In this document: positions 33,180 through 45,900 of the stretch, one piece after another
How the letters are laid out: the number at the start of each line of letters is the position of its first letter
Position numbering within the stretch: position 1 is the first letter of the stretch
NCBI GenBank assembly: GCA_030267565.1
Contig: BRXU01000007.1
Location: forward strand, 3,286,001 to 3,350,000
DNA from: Pleodorina starrii
Taxonomy: Eukaryota; Chlorophyta; Chlorophyceae; Chlamydomonadales; Volvocaceae
Direction of reading: 5' to 3'
Length of the DNA: 64,000 bases
Notes under the pieces: model-generated
What the model was told of the DNA's origin: nothing
The model's input: the letters and a program-made list of their open reading frames with translations, nothing else
The model's database searches: none
Position numbers and translations under genes: made by a program

Positions 33180-33225
33180 CTCCAGCTCAGTCGCCCTCCA
33201 GCTCAGTCGCCCTCCAGCTCAGTCG
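33180..33225. repeat. 15-bp tandem repeat at dynein stop codon
   Basis: Three copies of CCTCCAGCTCAGTCG. The last one overlaps the TGA stop (33219-33221), so the array lies mainly in the start of the 3' UTR. Confidence 0.85.
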
Positions 33226-36200
33226 TCCAGCATGCACAGCAGCGCGACGCCCTGCAGGATCCAGAAGTCGCCGCTGGTGCCCTCCCGCATGGGCAGACTC
33301 ACGCACAGCACAAAGTTGGTCGACTGGCCCGTGGTGCTGAGCACGCCCGCGCGCACGCTGGTCTTGTACAGCGGGCACTGGTACTCGGTCACCGGCGGCT
33401 CGTAGTCCTGGAGGGGCAGCGGCGGAGAGCCAGGCGGCGGCGGCGACAACGGCGGGCGGCGGTTAGGAGCTAGCGCCAGGAAGGTCAATATGGGGCAAGG
33501 CCCCGATGTTTGCTCATCTATGGCTCCAGCCCCGCATCGACGGCACCCGCAATGGCTACCGCCAAGCGTTCAGCCAAACAGGCGTCTCCAGCCAAACAAC
33601 CAACCTGACCATCTTCGCCGCGTGTCCCCCACAGCCCTGCCCGGCCCACCGCCGTGCCCAGAGAGCCAGGAGCCCCCAGCCATCAGCCGTGTGGACGCCA
33701 CCCGTGACCCACCTGCATGGGTTTGAAGTGGATGACCGGCAGCGGCGCAAACATGACACCCGGCTCGCTCTCGTCCAGCCACGCCGCGGATCGGTCCCAC
33801 CGGGCTCCGTCGATCCACAGGCCGTCAATGAGGATGCCGTCGTCCGGCACCGCCTCGGCCGGCACCTGCTCCGGCGCGTCGTGGGGGGTGACCTGGAAGC
33901 CGAACGACAGCGTGTCGATGGGGATCGAGTACTTGCGCGCGTGCATCTGGAGCACACCCGTCATGAAGCCCTGCAGAGATGGCAGCGGAGGGCGGAGGGC
34001 GAGGAGCAGCAGCAGAAGCAGTAGCAGCAGGAGCGGGGTGAGGGAGGGGAAAGGGCGGGAAAGCGTTAGTTGAGATATCGAGGTGTGTGGAGTGCCAATG
34101 TGGTGGAAACATGTGAGAGAAGCCCTGTCGGGTCGGAGAGAATGAACGGCATCGCGGCGCTGCCCCCGGGGGCCGCCGCCGACGCTCTCGCCGTGCAGCG
34201 GCAGCGGCAGCGCAGACACAGCCGCAGAAAGGAACACTACGGCGACTCTCGGGAGACGTCCGTGCTGCTGCCAGCACACCCCCAGTCATACTGCCGGCCC
34301 CCCATCGCACGCACCTGTGGGAAGAAGAATCCCGGCAGCCAGAAGCATTTGGGCGTGCCGCCACTCAGCCAGGAGCGCATGAAGGCGATGCGCTGGTGGT
34401 AGTCCGCCACCCAGCTGGCCAGCGGCTTGAGGCTGGGGTACGCGTAGCGGGCCCAGGCCTGGAGGGGCGGGAGGGACGTGGGGGCAGCGCGGGATCGTAA
34501 ACGTCGTGGGATCGCTGGCGGGGCCGCGGCGATCGACCAGAGGGACTACCGTATGCGCGCCCAGCGAGCCACAGCAGCGGGGCACGCGCGCGGTAACTGG
34601 CGCGACTCTACACCTCAACACCACCGCGGCCCTAGCTGCTCGACGGAACTCACCGACCGCCCATGCACGTACCATTAGCTTCCGAAACCGCCGCACCCAC
34701 CCACTCCCCCGACCACAGCACACAGACCCGGTGCAACCAAACCCACACCCACACCTTCTACAATGCCCCTCTAGCCCCCCTCTAGCCCCTCCAGCCCCCC
34801 TTTAGTCTTTACCTCCGGCACTTGGTTGTTGAGCATGGAGTTGTACACGCCCTCCAGCTCCCCGCTCATCACCACCAGCCCCTTGATCGCCTTCTGCAGC
34901 TCCACCAAGCTGCTCGCCACGGCGCCACTTAGCCGGTTGAAGCGGTCCATCTCCTGACCCAGCACCACGCTCAGGCTGTTGAGCTGGCCGCTCTCGGTGC
35001 GGTCAAACAGCCCCGGCGCCGCCTCCTCGCGGCTCAGCAGCGGCGGCATGCCGGCCTGCAGCTCCGCGGCCAGCTCCGAAACCGTCTCGTCGGGCGACTT
35101 GCCGGCCGAGCCGCCGGAGAGGCGCGGCTGGATGGACAGCACGGCGTCCACCAGCTTGCGCGTCTCCTGCAGCTGGAAGGAGATGTTGGCGTTGGTGTGC
35201 ATGCCGAACACCTCGGGCGCCTCGGTGGCGGGCAGGCCGCGGATGTAGTCGCGGTAGTCCTCCAGGGAGCCCTCCGCGTTGGGGCTGTAGTACAGGCCTG
35301 CGAGTACAACAGTACGGCAAAACGCGCCACAGGTCAGGGTCAAGATCTGAGGGGGTTGAGGGCGTTTTGGGGTACCGTATGAAGCCCGCGAGGGCGCGCG
35401 CGCGCCGCGCTGCCACCGCGCTGCACCGGCCGGCAGATGTCCAGTCAAGTCCGCACCCGAGCGCGCCGCGCCGTGCACACTACTTCCCAGCTCGCCCGCA
35501 TGTGTTCCAACCTCCAACTGCACTATACGGTGCGGTACCGCTACTACGCTACTACGTCCGGTGCACCTCACCGCTGGGCGTGAAGGTGTAGCCGTCGTCT
35601 AGCACGCGCGGCGTGATGTACTGACGCAGGATGGACATGAGGCAGCGCCGGTCCAGGTCGTCCGTCACGCGGCCGCCGTAGTTGATCTGCCCCACCACGT
35701 ACTCGATGGCGGGCCAGGGGATGGCCTCCTGCTCGCTGAGGAACATGCGCAACGTCATGGCGGAGCACTCCAGGTCCGATGTGTTGAATTCGTAGCGGAT
35801 GTTCCAGCCCAGCGGCCCGAACTTGCGCCGCTCCTGCACCACGGCGTGGAAGAAGCTGAGCGCGAAAAGCAGCTTCTTGAAGGGCGCCGGCTTGGCGGGG
35901 CAGGCGGCCAGCGCCTCGGGCGTGAGGTCGTTGTAGGTGCGGTTGATGTTGGCCTTGACGCCCTTGGGCGGCTCGTTGGTGAGCTTGATGCCGTTTTGGA
36001 GCACCAGCACGGGGAAGACCTTGCTGGGCATGGAGGTCAGCCACAGCCGGAACTCGGGGTGCACCTACAGGGGGGACCGCAAACCCGGGAGGGAGGGAGG
36101 GAAGGGCAGGGAGGGAGGGAGGGAGGGAAGGGGGCAGGGGTTATTCGAGTACCCACGGGGACAAAGGGGGGGGGCGGGTTGGGGAATGGTTTGGCGCCGC

Positions 36201-39200
36201 GGGGTCGGCGTTGCGCACGTGACTGGAGGAAGGGGCTGCGCCTCGAGGGCTGCTTTCCCTGCACTGCACTGCACTGCGAGGAGCCATGTCATCCCTTGCG
36301 CTGCGGTCTGCACACAGCGAATGGCCCACCGGCGCGGACAACACGGCCGCAGCCCACGCCGCCAACCCAAGCCAGCCAGCCACAGCCCTCCCGGCTCCGC
36401 AGCACGCGCGCCGCATCCATCCGGCAAAACCGCGCCGCACCTCCTTTCCAGCCCCCACCCTCCCCCCCACACGCACACGCACGCCCCCTTGCGCCTCCTC
36501 CCGCCGCTCCCACCTGCGTGCTCTCTTTCGACAGCTCCTCCACCTTCTCCTCCAGCCGCAACATCCAACTGGACGCCAGGTGGCAGTTCTGCAGACACAC
36601 CCAGTCGCCCGACTTGACGGCCTGGTTGATGAGCATCTCCGCGATGGGACCCTGGCCCTGGCCCAGAGAGATCATGTGCAGCCGCTCGCCCGTCACGAAG
36701 CCGCACTTCTCCGCGAAGCGCTGCAGCATGGCCGTCGGGTCGGCGCCGGTGGACAGAATGAAGATGATGGGCGTGCGGCAGGAGGTGTCCGGGAATACGT
36801 CGTCCAGCGACCAGGGCGGCGGCTCTGTGAACTCCGTGCCAAGCTTGCCAGCCACGTACTGCGCGCAGCCAAAGATGAGCTTCTCCTCGCGGAAGACCTT
36901 GAGCAGCAGCAGCTTGCAGAAGGGCCGCGCGGCGGCGATGCGCGACTCCCAGGCGCCCGGCAGCGGCAGCAGGTGCGGCTCGTCCGACTCGGCCCAGCCG
37001 CGCCACTCGACGCCCTCGCCCGGGTCGGCCAGCGACTCCGCCAGTCCGGCGAAGGCGTCGCCGCAGGAGGCCTCCAGGTGCACGAGCGCGGTCCACATGA
37101 GTGCAGTGATCCAGTCGGGGTGCGGGTTGGGGCGGGTGGTGGGGGGCGCGGTGCCGGCGCCGCGCACGAAGAAGCTCCACTCGGGGGCGGAGATCTCGGG
37201 CCCGGCGGAGGCGTGGCGCAGCACCGAGGTGCACAGCAGGAAGCTGTGCGGGTGGGTGGGTGGGCAGGGAGGGGGGCAGGGAGGGGGTGGGGTAAGGGCG
37301 AGGAGGGCGCGTGGAGAGGAGGTGCTGGGCGCGGAGACGGGGCTAGGTAGGTGCGAGGTACAGGTCGAGGACGGACGGACGGACGAGCAGGGCAGGGCAG
37401 GGCAGGGCAGGCCGTGTAGCGGTCTGTCGGGCGGGCGGCGGAAGGCGCAGAACACCCGGGAACACCGAGAAGGGGGGGTTGCGCAATGCAATGCTCCACC
37501 GCAAAGCGCTCCAGCGCAACGCAATGCACTCCAACGCAGTGTTCACTTGTCGTACCTGTACAGCAACTTGTGCTCCTCAAACAGACCGCGCGAGACGTTG
37601 TTGTAGATGAAGCGCGTCACAAAGTCGCTGAGCAGCTGCAGGCGGGTCGGCACGTCGTCGGCCTTCTCGCTCTTGTCGATGCAGTACGAGAACATCTTGG
37701 CAAAGTACGACAGGCTGAACTGGTACATGGGGCTGATGAGCGACAGGTCGGCGATCACAAAGTACAGGATGGACCCGCGGGTCGCTGCGGGGCGGTAGTG
37801 CTCGCGCGCCTCATTGATGGAGCGCTCCGTCACCTCGGCCTCTTGCACGCGGTTCTGCGGCGGGGCGGGGGAGGTCGCGAAGTACGGCACATGGTGGCAG
37901 GCGTCATGCCAAGGGGTCGCCGCTCGCCGGCCTCCTCCACGCCCACCAGTGTTCCCGTCGTCCAATCCTCTTTCCCGATCTCAGGGTCCCCCCCTTCCGC
38001 CTCTTCTACCGTTCCCGTCTATATACAATAAAACCAGTAGTGTAGTACAATAAAAGCATAGTAGTACCGGTATAATGTATAAAACCAGCAAACTAGTACT
38101 CACGGAGATGACGCTGCTGGTGGTCTTGGAGTGGTTGAGTGTGTTGATGAGCTGCTCGTCGTCCAGGATGTTTCCCGAGCTCTCCTTGAGCAGCTTGAGG
38201 ATCTTGTCCTCCAGCTCGCCCAGCTGCTTCTTGTCGGCGGAGATGGACAGCACCAGCCGGTCCTTGGCCTCCTCCAGGTCGGGACGCTCCTTGCGGACCA
38301 CCTCGCCAAGCAGCTGGTCCTCAAGACCCTTTGGGGGGGGAAGGGGAGGAGAGGGGAGGGGCGGTTGGAACGCAAATGAGCTGTGTGTGGTTGTGTAGTT
38401 GTGTGGGCGTGCGGTGGCGCCCGTGCGCGAGTGCGGTTACAAAAGAAAAGAGGCACCACACGGATAGCGGGCCGGAGCCCGTGGATGGTGGTGGTGGTGG
38501 TGGTGATGGTGGTGATGGCTGTGGTTGGTAGGACTTTGGTGGTGGAGCAGGTCGAGGAGTGGTGGTGGTGGTGGCGACATTATCGAGGCGGGAGTTGTCG
38601 CTCATCGATCGATCTCACCCAAGGCAGCGACGCCCCCGGCCTCCCCCCTTAACCACCGCGCACACGCGCCCAGGCGCCTCCTTCCCCACTCTCCTCCCCA
38701 GCCCCCAGCCCCCACGCCCCCAGCCGCACCTTCATGGTGACTGTGAAGTTGATGATGGTGACCTTGATGCACACCTCGGGCAGGTAGTGCGGGTTGGACA
38801 GCTTGGTGGTGACGAAGAAGCGGAAGTTGGGGTCGTAGTCCACGTCGGAGTCGCCCAGACGGATCAGCGTGCGGCCGCCCTGAGGGTGTGCGGATGTGCG
38901 GATGATTGACACGGAGGAGAGGACCGCAGCAAGGTACCGGTAACCGAGGCGACCGAAGGAGGATGGGTTCGAGGAGCGAAGGGCAAGGGGGCGGAGAGGG
39001 CGCAGGGGCAGGGGCGGCCAGCAGCCAGGGAGGTGTGTGGTCACGTCCACGGTCCACCACCACCGCCGTAGGCGGGCATCCGCACGCACCCCAGCATCCG
39101 CACGCACCCCAGCATGCGGTATCGCCGGGCAAGACCGCTCAGGACAGCCCCATCCCCCGTTGCTCAGGACAGCCCCATCCCCCGTTGCTCCCTGCCCGGA

Positions 39201-39918
39201 CCGACCTGCTTGAAGATGGCCTTCTGCAGCACCGGCTCCAGGGCGGGATCCAGCGTCTCGCCCACGTCCTCGATCAGCACCGGGTTGCCGATGCGGATCG
39301 AGTTCTCCAGCGTGCGCAGGAAGTTGCCGTCCGTGAGCTTGATGACGCGCAGGCCGTTGCGCGACTCCATGGCCTTGATCCAGCTGTTGGCCTGGCCCTG
39401 CGGGGGGTTTTTTGCGTTGTGTTTGGGTGGAGAGCGCCCAGACAGGCGACAGCGGAGGGATGGAGCGTCAGCGGGTGTCAAGGACAGGAGAAGCGGAAAG
39501 GAGAGGAGAGGAGAGGAAAGAGAGCGCCCCCAGTCCCGACCCCCGGCCGTTCCTGCTCAAGCTCTTTTCACTCCAGCGTCACTCTCCCCTCCTCCAGCCC
39601 CCAGCTCCCAGCTCCCCAGTGACCCCAGCGCGCCGCCCTGCTGCCAACCTGCGGGTCGACCATGAGCGGCCAGCGCTTGCCGCGCGTCACCAGGATGCCG
39701 TTGTCTACTGACACGTCATCGGTGGGCAGCCCCCAGATGTTCCACTCGCGGATCTCCACGGGGTTGCCCAGCGTGGTGCGCAGGCTGGCTGCCTCCGAAA
39801 CCGGGATGGCGCGCCCCTTGCACTCGCCGATCCAGGACGACACCAGCATCTGTCGGTAGGCGCCCGTGAAGGCGCCGTAGTAGGCGATGCAGGCGGCCGC
39901 CAGGAACACGTCGCCCAC
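33219..39918 (-). other. Dynein AAA5, AAA6 and C-terminal domain exons 46-56
   Basis: Exons: 39649-39918, 39206-39397, 38730-38879, 38104-38328, 37556-37854, 36514-37243, 35572-36064, 34813-35297, 34315-34458, 33713-33970 and 33219-33407. AAA5 begins [17 protein letters not shown], with [16 protein letters not shown] after it. AAA6 lies in exons 50-52 ([36 protein letters not shown]). The C-terminal domain has [19 protein letters not shown] and the closing LLCMLDD. Confidence 0.9.
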
Positions 39919-42900
39919 CTGCAACAGCAGAGGTGGCAGCAACCAGGAGCAGCGCGGGGCGACAGTCGACGCAGCTCAGGGGGGGAGGGGTGCGGACGGA
40001 AGGCGCAGGGTTCGCGAGCGCCCGGGGGGTTCAGTACCCGGACGAGTATGGAGGCACGCGGCGCACCACCACCCCGCACCGCCACCGTCGCGGCGACGAT
40101 GCCTGCGGATGCCTGGGACTTCAGTCAATCCGCAGGCCTCCCAACGCAACCACGGCTGCCCCAAGCACCCCCAGCCGCCGCACGACTCCCAGCCCCCTCC
40201 GATCCCTCTACCCCAGCCTGCCCTCCCGCCTGCCCTCCCATTCCCACCCCCCACCCCGGTCCGCTGCACCCACCAGCTTAATCAGCTGCTCGGCGATGGT
40301 CTCCGCCGTGGCCTGCCAGCGCACCCCCTCGTCCGCCAGGCCGCTGGTCAGCTTGCCGGCGCGCTCCAGGCGCTTCCGCGTCAGGTCCGCCTGGTCGTTG
40401 AGCTCCCGCTGCTCGCGCTGCGCGTCCGCCAGCTGCCTGCGCAGGTTCTCCACGCGCTCCTCCACCTCGCGCAGCGCCGCCTGCTTGTCCGCGAGCTTGG
40501 AGTTGGCCTCGGCCAGCTGGGTCTCAGCCTGGAGGGAGAGGGGGAGGGGGAGAGGCAGGGGCGTCGGTGGGAGGCGGGGTGTGAGGCGGGGTGTACCGGT
40601 ACCGCTCCGCTCCGCAAGCCACATCCGGCGTATCCGCCTGCTCGCCCTCGCCGCAGGTCAACGTGAAGATCCCAACCGCGCAGCAAAGATCACGCGCCCC
40701 ACCCCCCCAACCCACCTGGCGCAGCGCCACCTTCTTGGGTCCCACCACCTTAGCCACCCGGTTGTAGGTGCTCATGGCGTGGGTCCACATGCACAGCGAG
40801 CGGGCGGCCTTGGATACCTTGGCCACCAGGTCGGGAGTGTAGTCGGGGTTCTCCAGGTACCTGGGGAGGGAGGGGAGGAAAGGAAGCAGAAGGTGAAGAT
40901 AAGAAGTGTAGAAAGGGGAAGGACCACAGCGCGAGGCAGCTGAGGCGGCTCGGGTGGAGATGGGGTTGGAGGTGGCGGGTTAAGCGGGCCGGAGTCGGGA
41001 CGGGAGAGCCCGGCGATCCGTGAGGTTTGATTCGATTCGTTGCGTGGTGGTGTTGAGAGCGATGGCGCGAGTTGCGATCGCGGCGGCGGGGGAGCAAGGG
41101 CGAGAACAAGCGAGGCAAAGCAAGCTCGGGTCAGCAGACGGGGAGGGGGGGAGGGAAGAGAGGCAGAGGAAGAGCGAGGGAGCGGGGCGACGGGCGAGCC
41201 TCCTCCTGCTCCTCCTCCTCCTCCTGCCTCTGCGCCCCGGCTGGCTGGTCGGTGCCTCACTTTTGCAGCTTCTTGATGGTTGGGTCGCTGATGTTGTCCT
41301 TGTCGAACTCCTCCAGCGAGCGCATGAAGTTGGAGTCACCCAGCAGGCGCTTGGCGGTGTCCCAGTCGGGCTTCTCGCCCTTGAGGATGCACACGGCCTC
41401 CATCGTCATCTGCGATTGCGGGGATGGGGGCGATGGCGGCGCAGGCGGGGAGCGGGGAACAGGTGAACACCCGACGGGAGGAGTTTCAGAGTGGAGGGTG
41501 GAGGGCGCAGAATATTGAACGAGGAGGAGCCGAGCGAACAAAGAGCAGGGAGGGACAAGCAGGGAAGGGAAGGGAAGGTGGGGGGAAAGGGACTGGGGCC
41601 AAGGGCCGCACGATCGTGGAGCTCTAGGGTGTGTGCCCTGCAGCTCATGCAGCACCGTTGGGTGTCTGTGTGTGTGACGCTGAATCAAACACGCGGCGCG
41701 ACGCGACGCGACGCGAGGCGGGTTCTCGCCCGGCGGACACAACCAGTGCCTGCCCGCGCACGCACCTGCACTGCCTGGGGCGGCTTGGTGAAGGACTTGA
41801 TTTCGACAATGTCGTTCTTGTCCAGGGCCTGAGGGCGGGTTACGGGGCGGGGGCGGAAGGCGGGCGGCGTGTGGGGCCATGACAAGGCGATGACAAGGCG
41901 GCAAACGCGGTGCGCTCGTGAGAGGGACAGCCGCCAAACCGAAGCACCCAGGACGAAAACAGGCTGCTGGATTTCTTGCCATATCGCGCACGAAGACCAC
42001 GCAGACATGCGCGCGCACATAGGGCGTCGCTCCCGTACGTGATACATACAACAAGATACGCGAGCACGCATGCCACGCCACGCCACGCCACGCCACGCCA
42101 CGCCACGCCACGCCACGCCACGCCACGCCACGCCATGCCACGCCACGCCACGCCACGCCACGCCACGCCACGCCACGCCACGCCACGCCACGCCACGCCA
42201 CGCCACGCCACGCCACGTCACGCCGCGTACCTTGAGCGCCGCCAGCGCCGCATTGAGTGCGGGCATGGCCTCGTCCAGGTCCGCTTTCGCCGAGTCGGCC
42301 ATCGCCTGCGTCTCCACCTGCATCGCCTTGACGTCGCGCTCCTCCGCCGCCACCACCTTCTTCACCTTCTCGGCCTGCTCCTGATCCGCAGCCACCTGTG
42401 GGTGTGCGGGGTCGCGAGACAAAAGGGCGCACAGGAAGCGAGCGACGGTGAGCGCGTGACGAGCCCGCATGTCCTTCTCCAGGCCCATCGCCCTAGGCCA
42501 CAGTCTCAGCCCACCTCGCGCCCCTTCCCTTCCACGCCCGCCCCTTGACCAACACACCCCAGCCGAGGCTGCCCACATCTCAGGCCAGGCTGAGCAGCCT
42601 AAGCTGCTCAGCCCATCCCAGCCCAACCCAACCCTTCGCATCTCAGCACTGCACCGCGTAGCTCAGCCCAGCCGCAGCGCAGCGCACATACTGGCAGCGC
42701 AGCGCAGCAGGGCGGTTCGTGTCCCCCCTCACCTTGACCAGCAGGTCCGCCGTGGCCCTGCTCTTGGCCTCCAGGATGGGCTGCAGCCCCGCCAGCTCCG
42801 CCTTCATGCGGTCCACCAGCAGGTTGGTGTCGGACAGCTTGCCCAGTCCGTTGAGCAGCCGGTCCTTGGCGCTGGACAGCTCGTCGCGCTTGTCGCTCAG

Positions 42901-45900
42901 GAGCTGAGGGGGCAGCGGGGGAAATGGAAAAGATTGCCGGTACAGATACAGATACCGAAGGGCGAAGGGACGGGGACGGCGTTAGCAAGCGGACCCAGAA
43001 CCCAGCCAGGAGGAGGAGGGCGAGGAGGAGGAGGAGGAGGGGGAGGAGGGAGTGTTTCGCAGGTGTCGCGATGTGTAGGTAGGATATCGGTGTGATGCGC
43101 GGCAATCGCGGCGCGCGGCTCAAGCTTCGGCCGCCACCCGTTCATCCGGTAGTGAGTTCTCCCCCCGGCGCCCAAGCCCCTGCCGCCCGCACAGGCCCCC
43201 CGACACCTGCAGGTACAGGTTGATGAGGTCGAGGTAGGACTTGGGGGTGGTGTAGTAGCGGCGGCGCAGCTCGGCGTAGAAGCGATCCGAGGTGGTGGAG
43301 ACGCTCGTGTGGATCTGCAGCACGGTGGGAACACGGGGGCCAAGGCAACCGGAGGCGAGGGCCAGCGAGGGTTACTACGGGGGGCAGGCGGATGGCGCCC
43401 GGAAGTTGCGTGAAGCCCCCCAAACCCTAAAACCCCCCAACACAACCCCACGACCGTTGCAGCGCCAGCGCTCGCAACCGCAGCGCGCCACCGCCCGCCC
43501 CTCTACCCCGGCCTCCAGCCAGCCGCCGCACAGCCGCCTCACCGTCACACACATCGCCGCCAGCGCGTCGCGCACGCTGTCCCCGCCCAGGTCGGTCCCC
43601 GCCAGGAACTTCTGGCTGACGCTGAGCAGCGCCTCCTCGGGCCAGGCGGAGAACCAGTCGATGGTGGTGCAGTTGATGAGGGAGGGGAACTGGCGGCAGC
43701 GCGAGCGGAAGGCCTCGCCCACGGGGCTCATGGCCAGCACCAGGTGCAGGTTGTCGCGCACGCGGTTCACGAAGGCGGTGTAGCAGCCGTCCTTGGAGGG
43801 GTTGCCGCCCGTGGACAGCACCCACTCGCGGATGTCGTTCACGATGCGGTCCTTCTCATCCTGCCGGCCAGCACGTCAAGCAAGCCAAGCACAACGAGAA
43901 AGCCGAGACCAGCGTGTCAGCATGTCACGCGAGACAGCGTATCAGCGTGTCGGGAGAGCGAGGCTGGCCGCTGACGGTCGCCGCGTGTTCCCATGCCCCC
44001 ACATCGCCCTGCCCCTGCCCGGACCCTCAGCGTCCCTCCCCTTACCCGCCACCCCGCCCCTCCCCTCTTGCCTGCGCAAACATGCCGGGCACCTCCCCGC
44101 TGTTGAGCATGTTGTTGATGTCCTCCAGGAAGCCCTCCTGCACGATCTGGGTGTCGCTGAACAGAAACACAACCGGCTCGCCGTCGATGCCTGTCAGGAT
44201 GGGAGGGGACGGAGGGAGGCGGACGGGTCAGGAGGGCAGGGGTCCGGCCGATCGCGTGCAGATCCGGACACAGCAGCGCGGATCCCTCGGGCCGCTGCTT
44301 GGCCTAGCCACGCCAACGGAGCGGGCCAGTTGCAGGCAGCAGGAGTATGATGGTCGGTCCAGGTGCAGGTTCAGGATGGGAAGGGGTGGGGGACAAGACG
44401 GCGCGAGAGGAGGAGGTAAGGTACCGGTGAGGTAAGGTGACCCTTCTCTCAGCCACCGCACCGCAACGCACCCGCGGTGCGGTAGAGCTTCTTGAGGTCC
44501 TCCCGGAACTCGTTGGCGCCGTATCCGCGCGTGAGCTCGATGGAGAAGATCTTGAAGCCGCCCATGAAGGTGGCGAAGCGCGTGAGGGAGCTCTTGCCGC
44601 TGCCGCCCACACCCACCAGCATGGCGTTGCCGCGCGGCTGGCGCAGGATGCGGGCGATGCGCGTGATGTGCTCCACCGCATCCATGAAGAACACTGCGCG
44701 AAAGTGGCGCACAAGTGGCGGGGTTGCGGGGCAGGCAGCAGCGGGGGTGGGCGGAGGGATGGGATGATCCGGGGGCTGCTGGCTGGAAGGCAGCAGACTG
44801 TGTCAGGGCTGACGAGGAGGAGGCCCGCGCGAGTGCAGGGGCCGCGGGTGCAGGCTGCAGGAGCAGGGGTGCGGAGAGGAGCACTGACGGATACTGGTGG
44901 GAGGGGTGCCGTGAACCGGCGGCAGCGCGAGCGCGGTTGGGCTTCCTGCCCTAGCACCAGTGCGAGCGCCAGAAGGGAAGAGCCTGCCCAACACGAACGC
45001 CCCCCCGGTACAGCCCCTCCCCCCCCCGCGCGCAACAGCCGCAACAGAGCCGCCACACGCCCCAGACGCTCGGCCGGCCGCTCGGATGCGGTTCGGTGCG
45101 GAGCTCACCCAGGTTGAGGGCGTTGGTGTTTGACAGGTTGTATTCGTCGAGGTACTCCTCCAGGACCGAGATGACCCGCGACACGTCAGTGCCCATCTCC
45201 TCGTAGCGCCGCTCGTCGCGATCAAGACCCAGCTGGGCGTGGGTAAATAAAGAAGGCGTGGGATTCAGGTGGCGGGGAGCGGGCAGGGGCGGGCAGGGGC
45301 GGCCGTCAGGTTTGGGAGCGAGTATGCATGAGGACGAAGAGGCCGTGCGACGCGATTCGCCGTTTACGGACGGACGTGCGCGCCTCTCTCTCTCACACAC
45401 ACAAAGGCAGGCTGAAACACGCCGGCTATGACGCAGTGGCAGCGACGCAAAGGATCCGCATATACACATACACACGCACGAGCATGCACCGCCGCGCCGC
45501 GCCGCGCCGCGCTTGCTTGGGCCGCCGTGCCGCGGTCCAAGCCGCCTGCCTCATCGCCTCCTGCCTACCTTCATCCAGTCGCCAAACATGATGTAGCGGC
45601 CCGGCCCGAACAGGTCGTCGTAGGTGGCGCTGCCCAGGCCGTGCTTATTGGCCAGCTCCACCAGCATGCGCTTAAAGTAGTCCTTGTCCTCATTGTTGAT
45701 CAGGCTGCGAAGCAAGGGGCAGGACGGCGACGACGGAGGGTAAAAAGAAGATACCGCAGCGGAGACGGAGACGGTGACGACGGGGGGAGGCACGGGCGAC
45801 ACAGGGCGGCGACAAGGGTGGGGCGACGGGTGCGGCGAGACAGGGCCAGGACGCCAGGAAAGGGGCCAGAGACCCGGAGCCCTGCCCTGCCCTTCCCTGC

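Larger units (their letters stand above)
29670..33218. other. Convergent-gene spacer, no gene recognised
   Basis: About 3.5 kb between two genes that point toward each other. The ends should be 3' UTRs (hnRNP-like gene on the left, dynein on the right). Between about 29900 and 32600 I found only short overlapping frames without conserved motifs. There is a GCTTGC-rich stretch near 31470-31505 and a G/C inverted motif, CCCCTCGCGGGGG, near 32200. An unrecognised non-coding or lineage-specific gene cannot be excluded. Confidence 0.5.

Noticed and set aside
35846..37606. 586-codon plus frame
   Set aside because: Shadow of dynein exons 50-52 on the opposite strand. GC-rich codon use opens the antisense frame.
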